Part shown: positions 38,921 through 45,631 of the stretch, in pieces
Layout: the number at the start of each line of letters is the position of its first letter
Numbering within the stretch: position 1 is the first letter of the stretch
Origin: a virus
DNA: 45,631 nucleotides
Strand: one strand, 5' to 3'
Virus record (IMG/VR): IMGVR_UViG_3300019742_000005
Coordinates: 1 to 45,631 of that record
Made by a program: the position numbers and the translations under genes
The notes under the pieces: model-generated
What the model was told of the DNA's origin: nothing
Databases searched by the model: none
The model's input: the letters and a program-made list of their open reading frames with translations, nothing else

Positions 38921-39700
38921 TTGATTAGCAAAAAATACAACGAAATACTCACAAATATACTTAAAATAGAGAATAAAAACACACAAAACTTTAATACAAT
39001 AATACTAAGGGATTATCAACTCAATACCATTGAAAGTCTAAAAATACATAATACTATAATTAAATCCCCTAGACAATCAGGTGCTACTAAAATAGGTTTA
39101 ATATGGATTATAGACACTATTATAAATTCCATAGAATTAGGTAAAAACCCTAGGATAGGTATTAAAACTCATAACGCTAATATATCTAAAAAACATATAA
39201 GAATTATAGAAGACTTATCGGTAATATATGATATACCTTTTACGGATTATATTGAGATATTTGACGAAAGAAACTTACAAAATATAGGATATGATTATAT
39301 ATTTGTAGATGACTATGAAACTATAGAATCTAGTGATATATATTCTATATTGAACTACAAAAAAGCTAAAATCTTATTAACTTGTACTGACTATAGACAT
39401 TTTAAGGATATAAAATCTTTTAAAAATATAGAGGTGGATTGGAAAGATGTCCCTAGATATAAAGATGGAGTTTTACTAAAACCTTATGAATTTAAAAGTT
39501 ATGCTATATCTAAATTTGGCCATAAAAATGCCTATGATATGTTTGGAATACCGTCTATAACTAAGATAAATAATATTTTATTAAAATCTGAAAATTCTAA
39601 AAAGATGAAAGACGCTGATATAAAACCTAGCCAATTATTTAACTATTTTTTGGATGGGTTATGTGTTGATGATTTGATTGATATTAAGAGAGGGTTTTAG
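38921..39700 (+). CDS. Degenerate terminase-ATPase paralogue (259 aa)
   Basis: Resembles only the N-terminal packaging-ATPase domain of gp17-type terminases; the nuclease domain is absent. LRDYQLNTIESL corresponds to the adenine-binding YQ motif. SPRQSGATK (49-57) aligns with the terminase P-loop PRQ-SGKT but has Ala55 in place of the catalytic lysine. YIFVDDYE (127-133) aligns with Walker B FVDE, with Asp for the Glu. ILLTCTD matches the coupling motif. EVDWKDVPRYKDG aligns with EADWKEVPRFKKNG of the neighbouring terminase. I infer loss of ATP hydrolysis and a regulatory, dominant or structural role, or a relic of a homing event. Start is TTG 38921 after AAAAAGGAG. Confidence 0.72.
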   Translation: MISKKYNEILTNILKIENKNTQNFNTIILRDYQLNTIESLKIHNTIIKSPRQSGATKIGLIWIIDTIINSIELGKNPRIGIKTHNANISKKHIRIIEDLSVIYDIPFTDYIEIFDERNLQNIGYDYIFVDDYETIESSDIYSILNYKKAKILLTCTDYRHFKDIKSFKNIEVDWKDVPRYKDGVLLKPYEFKSYAISKFGHKNAYDMFGIPSITKINNILLKSENSKKMKDADIKPSQLFNYFLDGLCVDDLIDIKRGF

Positions 39701-39702
39701 AT

Positions 39703-41283
39703 ATGGATATTAAAGCTGAATTGATGAAACTTAATGTTAGAGATGAAAATACACTGGATGAATATATAGAGTTTTGTGTAATTAATTCCAATAAAGATGA
39801 TTATGATTGTGTTCACCATATTATACCTAAAGCAAAAAGTCTATTTCCACAATATAAAAACTTAAAGAATAATAGTTGGAACGCTTCATACCTATCCTAT
39901 AAAAATCATTTTATAGCTCATTGGTTATTACTTAAAGCCATAAAAGAAAAATCTATTTCATTTGCATTCTTTTCTATGAAAAATAAAGATTTGGTAAATG
40001 GAAGAATTGATAAAGATACTATTGAGATGTATGCGAGTGAATATGAGGAGTTTTATAAAGACCACAAAGAGATGTTAAAAGATTTGTCAAGAGATATAGT
40101 ATCTTGTCTTGATTTAGATGGTAATAAAGTTAGAGTCTCATCTAAAGAATACCAAGATAACAAAAATAAATATGTTTCATTCTCTAACAATATGGTTAAT
40201 GTATTTGATTCAGAACAGAATAAAACTGTAAGAATATACACTAAAGATTATAACAAGGATATTCATTTTGTTTGGAGTAAAGGTAAATCTCGATTTTACA
40301 ATAAACAGCTCAAAACTTTTGAATTTATGGATGCCAAGGATAAAAAAGATTATCATATACATTCAAATAAAGGTGTGTTTATACTGAGAGATAATAAAGT
40401 TATAGGTATAAAGATTAGAGAAATAATTGATTGTGATGTTTTATTAGATGATAGTGATGTTAGCAAATTTTATAATCCTATCGATTTTGATATTTACATA
40501 GATTTAATTGATAGAGGTATATATAGAGTTGATGAGTTTAGTATCTTTTATAATATATATACTAAAAAAATAGGAATATATAAAGGTAAAAAACCTCATC
40601 TATTAAAAACAAAATATAATAAAATAAAATGTTTCGATAGAACTACTGGTAGGAGTGTAAAAATACAGGGTTTAGATTTTGATAAAAAATTATACCTAAT
40701 AAAATATAAAGGTATATATTTCAAAGATATTGATAGTAGATTATACTATACAAAAGATGTCTTGTATGAAAGCCAATCGTATGTATTTATCAAGAATGAG
40801 AGAAAAAAAAGAAGTCCTAATAGAACCCCTACAATAAAAGGGCAAGTATCATGTAAAGATATTGATGGAAAATTCTACAAAGTATCAAAGCAAGAGTTCG
40901 ATAGTAGAGACGATTTATTTGGAGTTAATAAAGGATATATTAATTGTATTAGTTTAGAGACAAATAAATATGTAAAAATAACATCAAAACATTATAAAGA
41001 AAATAAACATTTATATAAAGTAAAGACTGGTGTTAAAAATAAAGGTACTATAACAGTATATATTTATGATAAGGATAGAAATTTAATTCATATAACAGAT
41101 GATGCCTTTAATCGCTATTGTGATAAACATAGACTACCACAAAAAGCTTTATATAAATCAATGAAAGATGGAGTAGGAATATATACTAAAGTAAATGGTA
41201 AACATTATATAAACAAACACCCAGAGTTACATAAGTTTATTGGCTGGACAGCAAGTTATACAAAATATGAGGATGTATTATGA
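39703..41283 (+). CDS. HNH homing endonuclease-like protein with tandem modules (526 aa)
   Basis: The N-terminus has an HNH-type site: CVHHIIPKAKSLFPQY (His38-His39), then SWNASYLSYKNHFIAHW (Asn60, His69, His73). Behind it are at least five related segments of about 45 residues. Examples are CLDLDGNKVRVSSKEY, VFDSEQNKTVRIYTKDY, CFDRTTGRSVKIQGLDF, CKDIDGKFYKVSKQEF and CISLETNKYVKITSKHY; they look like repeated DNA-binding modules. The gene sits between the terminase paralogue and the terminase, overlapping the latter's start by 4 nt. That position is typical of free-standing homing endonucleases that protect a neighbouring essential gene. A role in terminase-gene homing is inferred. Confidence 0.75.
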   Translation: MDIKAELMKLNVRDENTLDEYIEFCVINSNKDDYDCVHHIIPKAKSLFPQYKNLKNNSWNASYLSYKNHFIAHWLLLKAIKEKSISFAFFSMKNKDLVNGRIDKDTIEMYASEYEEFYKDHKEMLKDLSRDIVSCLDLDGNKVRVSSKEYQDNKNKYVSFSNNMVNVFDSEQNKTVRIYTKDYNKDIHFVWSKGKSRFYNKQLKTFEFMDAKDKKDYHIHSNKGVFILRDNKVIGIKIREIIDCDVLLDDSDVSKFYNPIDFDIYIDLIDRGIYRVDEFSIFYNIYTKKIGIYKGKKPHLLKTKYNKIKCFDRTTGRSVKIQGLDFDKKLYLIKYKGIYFKDIDSRLYYTKDVLYESQSYVFIKNERKKRSPNRTPTIKGQVSCKDIDGKFYKVSKQEFDSRDDLFGVNKGYINCISLETNKYVKITSKHYKENKHLYKVKTGVKNKGTITVYIYDKDRNLIHITDDAFNRYCDKHRLPQKALYKSMKDGVGIYTKVNGKHYINKHPELHKFIGWTASYTKYEDVL

Positions 41284-44123
41284 ATTTAGATTTTTTAGAT
41301 TTAAGTGGTAAAGTTGGAGTTTTTGACCAATTGAAAATAGCTAATGGTGGTGAAGAACTTACCGACTCAATGAAAGATAAATTTTTGAATATGATTGATA
41401 TTGAAAAGGATGATAAAGGGTATTATTTAGATAGTGAGGATAAGCAAATATCCTATGATGGAAGAAAAGGAATGAAGAAAGCTGATGTGATGTTAAATCT
41501 ATCAGCTATTCATATCAATGAAATTCAAGTTAGTGCAAAGAATTTTAAATACTTTAGAAAAAACTATTGTAAAATTCTTAATAAAGGCTTCTATTCAAGA
41601 CCTGACCCTAGACCCTATCAAGAGAGAGCAGAGGACGCTATATTATCAGGTGACGATATAGTAATGTTATTTCCTCGACAATGTGTTAGTGGAGATACTT
41701 TGATATATGTAGATAACACTATAAAACCTATAAAACAATTATTTTTATCTTTGGATGTAAGTATAGATGAAGAAAATGATATATTTAAAGAGTCTAAAAA
41801 AGTTTTAGAGATTGTTAAAACTAAGGGTATAAATTCAAATCCTTTGATAAAGATGGTTCATAAAACAATTCCTTTAAACAAATATAAGATAATATTATCT
41901 AATAAAATGGAATTAGAGTGTTCTGAAAATCATATTATTATAGACGAAAATTACAATGAAATACAAGCAAGAAATTCATTAGGTATTAATATAATAACAG
42001 AGAAAGGTATATTTAAGGTAATAGAATGTACTAACTTGAATATTAAGGAAGAGTTTTATGATTTAACTATAGATTCATACGATAGTTTATTTTATACAAA
42101 TGGTATATTAAGTCATAATAGTGGGAAAACAGTAACTATAGCAACATATCTTTTACATAATGGAATATTTCGTGAAAATATTACTATCGGTATTGCTGTT
42201 AATACATTAAAGTTGGCTAAAGAGGTTTTATCAAAGATAAAAGAGATATATTTAGAATTACCTATTTGGATGATGCCGGGTCTTAGAGTATGGAATAGAA
42301 CAGAGATAGAATTTGATAATAGAACTAAGATAGTTGCAACAATTGCGTCAGGTACAAGCTTTAAAGGTCATAGTTTATCGTTGTGTTTCGTAGATGAAAC
42401 CAGTTTTCTGGGATATTCTAACAACGGGAATTATAACCCTGAGGTATGGGAGGCGTTCCAAGATGATACTGCTCCCGCGTTGTCTGCTGTACCTGGTTCG
42501 CAAATTATTTATGCCTCTACAAGTAACGGAATAAATCATTTCTATCACATGGTTATGGGTGCTAAAAAACATAAAATAGAGATATTGGATGATAAGAGTT
42601 TAATAGAGTTAGAAGATGGTTTAAGGATGACAACAAAAGAGATTTATAATAAAGGTCAAAATTATTATCCGAAAGAGATTAAATCCTTAAAAAAAGAAAG
42701 TGAAAATAAATATATACTCACATATCATAAAGGTATTAATGGTATGCGTTTGGTTGAAGCTGATTGGAAGGAAGTACCTAGATTTAAAAAGAATGGTAAC
42801 TTAAAAACAAATGATGAATTTAAACAAGAAATAATTGAGAAAAAAGATGAGTTACATTTTCAACAAAACTATGGAAATTGTGTAGGATATGATACAAATA
42901 TAAATATAGAATCATTGAACTATATATCAATAGGAGAGCTATATGATAATCAAGATGATATTAATATTTGTAAAGTTCTTAAGTCACCTTTAAAGGTTCT
43001 CACTCCAAAAGGATATAGAAGTTTTATTGGTATTCAAAAATATAACAAAAAAACTTATAAGGTAACTACAAATAACAAATCAATAGAAGTGGCAGAGCTT
43101 CATAAATTTGTGGTAGATAATATAGAGATTTACTGTAAAGATTTGGACATTGGTTCAAAGCTAGAGACTATCGGTGGTTATGATTATGTGACTGATATTG
43201 AGATTCTAGGTACTAAAGATGTATATGATTTAATGAGTGTTGAGGGCGAAATATATTATACAAATGATATATTAAGTCATAACAGTTTCCTAGGCTCTTC
43301 CGACACCCTAATCAGCACAGACGCATTAAAATCAATACAACCCTCAGAAGACGAACATATAACCTTCGACAAATTATTCCAAGGTTTACGGACATTCAAC
43401 GACCCAATAGCAGGACATCATTACATAGTTACTTGTGACCCCAAGAAAAAAGGTACAGACCCAGCTGGAATTCAAGTCATAGATGTAACGAAGTTACCTT
43501 TTGTCCAAGTAGCTACGGCACAGCTTGACGAAGATTTTATGACACTTCCTGAAAAGTTGTTTATTCTAGGTAATGAATATAATCAAGCTATGGTAGTTTC
43601 AGAGAATAATATAGGGGAGTCTATACCGGCTACTTTATTCTATCAATATGAATATGAGGGTGAAGTATTCACGGAAAGGGATTCAAATGGAGTTTATAAA
43701 AAAGAGATGGGTTTTAGAACAAAAGTAAATACAAAAATACAAATATTAACATTAATGAAAAAATTTATAGAATCAGGAGATTTAATTATACAAGATAGGA
43801 AAACTCTTGATGAACTTTTTAATTTTGTAAAAAAGCCTAATGGAACATATTCAGCAGATGGTTCAAATACAGATGATTTAGTTATGTCATTAGCTATAAC
43901 ATTTGCACCTTTTATTGATTTTAAAAATTGGGACAACTTCAAGGGTTTTATAGAGTATATAGAAAGGAAAAAAGAAGTTGAAGAAAAAGAGGATGATGAT
44001 TTTGTAGAATTTTTAGATTTAGGTTTTAGTTCTGATTTAGGAATTTCGGAAGAGGTTACAGGATTTACAAAAGATTTATGGGGTAATGAATCATATAATG
44101 ATTTAGGAGGTTCATTTGGATGA
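41280..44123 (+). CDS. 17: gp17-like large terminase subunit with two inteins
   Basis: DNA-packaging motor ATPase and nuclease. The precursor is 947 aa; removal of two inteins (135-280 and 534-668) leaves 666 aa, near T4 gp17 (610). ATPase: RPYQERAE (Q motif), Walker A MLFPRQ|SGKT split by intein A, Walker B LCFVDETSF, coupling motif YASTSNG. Intein B lies at QQNYGN|SFLGSSDTLIS, the conserved segment between ATPase and nuclease domains. Nuclease: IVTCDPKKKGTD (first Asp), VVSENNIGES (Glu) and NTDDLVMSLA (last Asp). The ATG overlaps the HNH stop. Packaging must therefore await two splicing events. Confidence 0.95.
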   Translation: MNLDFLDLSGKVGVFDQLKIANGGEELTDSMKDKFLNMIDIEKDDKGYYLDSEDKQISYDGRKGMKKADVMLNLSAIHINEIQVSAKNFKYFRKNYCKILNKGFYSRPDPRPYQERAEDAILSGDDIVMLFPRQCVSGDTLIYVDNTIKPIKQLFLSLDVSIDEENDIFKESKKVLEIVKTKGINSNPLIKMVHKTIPLNKYKIILSNKMELECSENHIIIDENYNEIQARNSLGINIITEKGIFKVIECTNLNIKEEFYDLTIDSYDSLFYTNGILSHNSGKTVTIATYLLHNGIFRENITIGIAVNTLKLAKEVLSKIKEIYLELPIWMMPGLRVWNRTEIEFDNRTKIVATIASGTSFKGHSLSLCFVDETSFLGYSNNGNYNPEVWEAFQDDTAPALSAVPGSQIIYASTSNGINHFYHMVMGAKKHKIEILDDKSLIELEDGLRMTTKEIYNKGQNYYPKEIKSLKKESENKYILTYHKGINGMRLVEADWKEVPRFKKNGNLKTNDEFKQEIIEKKDELHFQQNYGNCVGYDTNINIESLNYISIGELYDNQDDINICKVLKSPLKVLTPKGYRSFIGIQKYNKKTYKVTTNNKSIEVAELHKFVVDNIEIYCKDLDIGSKLETIGGYDYVTDIEILGTKDVYDLMSVEGEIYYTNDILSHNSFLGSSDTLISTDALKSIQPSEDEHITFDKLFQGLRTFNDPIAGHHYIVTCDPKKKGTDPAGIQVIDVTKLPFVQVATAQLDEDFMTLPEKLFILGNEYNQAMVVSENNIGESIPATLFYQYEYEGEVFTERDSNGVYKKEMGFRTKVNTKIQILTLMKKFIESGDLIIQDRKTLDELFNFVKKPNGTYSADGSNTDDLVMSLAITFAPFIDFKNWDNFKGFIEYIERKKEVEEKEDDDFVEFLDLGFSSDLGISEEVTGFTKDLWGNESYNDLGGSFG
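41682..42119 (+). other. Mini-intein A in terminase Walker A (146 aa)
   Basis: Starts CVSGDTLIYVDN (Cys1), with a block B-like LECSENHIII, block F EEFYDLTIDSYDSLFYTN, and ends GILSHN followed by Ser (His-Asn-Ser). No endonuclease domain. It is inserted within the P-loop between Gln134 and Ser281, a frequent intein site in ATPases. Confidence 0.93.
42879..43283 (+). other. Mini-intein B in terminase linker (135 aa)
   Basis: Starts CVGYDTNINIES and ends DILSHN followed by Ser. Block B is degenerate (VAELHKFV keeps the His), and block F is KDVYDLMSVEGEIYYTN. No endonuclease domain. The N-terminal block lacks the usual GT after Cys, but the terminal residues are intact. Insertion is between Asn533 and Ser669. 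Confidence 0.9.
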
Positions 44124-44132
44124 TTAAAGATA

Positions 44133-44156
44133 GTTTAAGTTTGTGTTGGATATAAT
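44133..44156 (+). promoter_or_regulatory. Early-type promoter
   Basis: GTTTAAGTTTGTGTTGGA followed by TATAAT at 44151-44156, the standard early layout, just after the terminase gene. Confidence 0.7.
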
Positions 44157-44187
44157 TCTAATATAAACTAAAAAGGAAAATAAAATT

Positions 44188-44247
44188 ATGAGTATACAAA
44201 TAGACGATACACCAAAAGTATGTTTAAGGAGAACTAGATGCCAATAG
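44188..44247 (+). CDS. Possible 19-aa leader peptide
   Basis: ATG 44188 follows AAAAAGGA at good spacing and encodes MSIQIDDTPKVCLRRTRCQ. It overlaps the start of the next gene by 10 nt. It may be a translational leader or the remains of a longer protein. Confidence 0.4.
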   Translation: MSIQIDDTPKVCLRRTRCQ

Positions 44248-44543
44248 AAGAAGCAACTGGTGGAATTATAGGAGATTTAATATTAACTAAAGCTGGGTTA
44301 ATGTTAGGTGTAGTTGGAGTAGTTATTATAGGGTTAAGTCTTGGTGTTAGTATAATATTTTCTGATAGTGAGGAAGATTTTATAGAAGCTAAGAAAAATA
44401 AACAATCCATTAAGTGTATAGGGTTATTTAATTCCTATACAATTGACTACGACAAATATGAAGTAAAAGATAAAACAATCATAATGAAAAGAAATATATT
44501 TAATAAGAAATTCTTTATAGCTGATTGTGATATACTGATGTAA
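44238..44543 (+). CDS. Small membrane protein (101 aa)
   Basis: Unrecognised. One hydrophobic segment at about 17-41 (LMLGVVGVVIIGLSLGVSII) is a clear membrane span, after a short acidic N-terminus; a charged cytoplasmic-type domain follows. AAGGAGA lies just upstream. It is a separate early transcription unit after the late terminase operon. A host-envelope role is only a guess. Confidence 0.72.
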   Translation: MPIEEATGGIIGDLILTKAGLMLGVVGVVIIGLSLGVSIIFSDSEEDFIEAKKNKQSIKCIGLFNSYTIDYDKYEVKDKTIIMKRNIFNKKFFIADCDILM

Positions 44544-44577
44544 ATGGAATTGATGATGGTAATGGAGATAAACTTCA

Positions 44578-44602
44578 AGTTGCCACTTTTAGGTAGTATA
44601 AT
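44578..44602 (+). promoter_or_regulatory. Early-type promoter
   Basis: TATAAT at 44597-44602 with CACTTTTAGGTAG upstream, 19 nt before the 44621 start. Confidence 0.55.
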
Positions 44603-44620
44603 GAATAAAAAAGGAAAACA

Positions 44621-45010
44621 ATGAAAAAAATAACAATACTAATAGCAACACAATCAGCTCAAAAAGATAAATTCTTGTCTAATATTTTAAAAGAGGATAT
44701 TTATACATTCTACCCCGAATCAGGTAAACATCCATTAGAGCAAAGAGATTTAGCTGATGAACTAACTAAGGATTATAAAGATAAAGAAAATAATATAATT
44801 ATTGATACTTTTAGTGACCATATTTTAAATAGAATTAGAAAGCTTGTATGTGATTCTATAATCGATTATAAAGATGTTGAGGTAATTTATATTTATGATA
44901 ATAAATTAACTAAGGTAAATATCAGCAAATGTGGTAGATTTATAAAACCTTTTCCTAAAGGTTTTTATGATGCGACTTTGGAAGATATTTATGGGTTATG
45001 GGATTGTTAG
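44621..45010 (+). CDS. AAA-ATPase C-terminal-like protein (129 aa)
   Basis: HPLEQRDLADELTKDYK, then NNIIIDTFSDHILNRIR, resembles the end of OLD/DUF3696-type AAA ATPases (HP..Q..L.DL..., then TxSxHxLxRLR). The C-terminal FPKGFYDATLEDIYGL also fits that family. The N-terminal Walker A part is missing, so this cannot hydrolyse ATP alone. It may partner another protein, mimic or inhibit a host ATPase, or be a domain fragment. It has its own early promoter and overlaps a methyltransferase gene downstream. Confidence 0.55.
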   Translation: MKKITILIATQSAQKDKFLSNILKEDIYTFYPESGKHPLEQRDLADELTKDYKDKENNIIIDTFSDHILNRIRKLVCDSIIDYKDVEVIYIYDNKLTKVNISKCGRFIKPFPKGFYDATLEDIYGLWDC

Positions 45011-45631
45011 TGAATAAAACAAAACAAAAAGAACTAGGTGCTTTTTATACATCTAATATAATAGTTAAGTATATGGTGGATAATACATTAAATAAAATAG
45101 AAATAACAAAAGATACACGGATATTAGAACCCTCTTGTGGTGATGGAAATTTTTTATTATATATTAAAGAGTATCTATTAAATCTTAACTTTAGCTTAAA
45201 TGAAATAGAAGATATGGTCTATGGAGTTGATATAGATAAAGAGACTGTAGAGAAGTGTATAGCTAATATAGGCTTTTCTAAAAATATAAAATGTAATAAT
45301 ACTCTTTTGATGGATTTTAATTTAAAGTTTGATGTGGTGATTGGTAATCCTCCGTATTTAAGAGTCCAAGGTATAGATAAAGAAGTTTCTACACAATACA
45401 AAAAGGAATTTAAAAGTGCTACGGGTTCTTACGACCTTTATGTACTTTTTGTAGAAAAAGGTCTATCACTACTAGCAAAAGACGGTATTCTCAACTTTAT
45501 TATGCCTTATAAATGGATAAACTCTAGTTTTGGTAAAGGGCTACGAGAGATAAGCAAAGATAAAGTATCTAAATTTATCTCTTTTGGAGCGTATCAAGTC
45601 TTTAATGCCTCCACCTATACATCTTTGGTGT
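44998..45631 (+). CDS. N6-adenine DNA methyltransferase, Eco57I/TaqI type (partial, 3' end outside window)
   Basis: Ninth methyltransferase, gamma class. KQKELGAFYTSNIIVKYM is the typical start; SAM motif I ILEPSCGDGNFLLYI and motif IV VVIGNPPYLRVQG (NPPY) are intact. YDLYVLFVEKGLSLL and LNFIMPYKWINSSFGKG follow as in Eco57I-like enzymes. Such proteins can be methyltransferase only or carry an endonuclease or specificity domain in the missing part. The start is ATG 44998 or GTG 45010; both overlap the upstream stop. The window ends before the C-terminus, so presence of an LDEF tail cannot be judged. Confidence 0.9.
   Translation, partial: MGLLVNKTKQKELGAFYTSNIIVKYMVDNTLNKIEITKDTRILEPSCGDGNFLLYIKEYLLNLNFSLNEIEDMVYGVDIDKETVEKCIANIGFSKNIKCNNTLLMDFNLKFDVVIGNPPYLRVQGIDKEVSTQYKKEFKSATGSYDLYVLFVEKGLSLLAKDGILNFIMPYKWINSSFGKGLREISKDKVSKFISFGAYQVFNASTYTSLV

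Noticed and set aside
38921-39700. UvsW/Dda-type helicase
   Set aside because: The DYQ motif at first suggested an SF2 helicase, but the PRQSG P-loop context and the VDWKDVPRY segment match the neighbouring terminase much better, and helicase motifs IV-VI are missing.
1-45631. CRISPR array or tRNA genes
   Set aside because: No regularly spaced short repeats with unique spacers and no cloverleaf with a T-arm GGTTC-type core were found by reading. The five dispersed repeats are kilobases apart.
1-45631. Alternative genetic code with TAA read as sense
   Set aside because: Almost all intact genes, including gp32, primase and terminase, end in TAA at sensible positions. Only two genes have internal TAA, so local mutation or read-through is the simpler view.

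Overview
The window is a piece of a very AT-rich genome of a T4-related tailed phage (myovirus type). The T4-type genes I recognise are a gp32-like ssDNA-binding protein, RNase H, gp61-like primase, gp17-like large terminase, a short protein with a gp23/gp24-like capsid C-terminus, and a conserved small protein seen next to rnh in T4-like phages. There is no bacterial housekeeping gene and no tRNA or rRNA that I can see. Nearly every gene lies on the + strand, tightly packed, with AAAGGA-type ribosome binding sites. Early-type promoters carry a TTTAAGTTTA-like block upstream of TATAAT. This resembles the RpoD promoter consensus described for Campylobacter, so I infer a Campylobacterota host (for example Arcobacter- or Campylobacter-like). 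A second promoter class, TATAAATA, matches the T4 late promoter.

Layout. 1-14.2 kb: an early-type accessory region with dCMP deaminase, a metallophosphoesterase, a PF10127-type nucleotidyltransferase, a zinc-motif protein and many small proteins I cannot assign. Several of these are broken by single in-frame stops or frameshifts. 14.3-15.5 kb: a capsid-like gene behind a late promoter that sits inside a hairpin. 15.5-35 kb: replication genes (gp32, rnh, gp61, a large primase-SF2 helicase fusion) interleaved with eight DNA methyltransferases of the D12/Dam, C5 and beta-class amino types. 35.2-35.8 kb: a 650-bp non-coding stretch. 35.8-38.9 kb: late, probably internal-head or virion proteins, plus the only convincing minus-strand gene, a YqiA-like hydrolase. 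38.9-44.1 kb: a degenerate terminase-ATPase paralogue, an HNH homing-endonuclease-like gene, and the terminase gene interrupted by two inteins. 44.2-45.6 kb: a small membrane protein, an AAA-ATPase C-terminal-like fragment and the start of a ninth (Eco57I/TaqI-type N6-adenine) methyltransferase, cut by the window end. Five copies of a 117-139-bp intergenic repeat with GTATCTAC termini divide the window into modules.

The most striking system is the methyltransferase battery. Seven of the nine enzymes, from three unrelated folds, end in the same C-terminal peptide (LDEF, once LNEF). Several are preceded by T4-type late promoters. In T4, short acidic-hydrophobic C-terminal peptides dock proteins onto the sliding clamp gp45, so I infer that the tag may tether the enzymes to a shared replisome or clamp partner and couple methylation to replication. 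Two of the three C5 enzymes carry an intein immediately before their catalytic cysteine, so the cysteine is the +1 residue of the splice junction and the enzyme can be active only after splicing. No restriction endonuclease partner is visible, which fits self-protection against host restriction.
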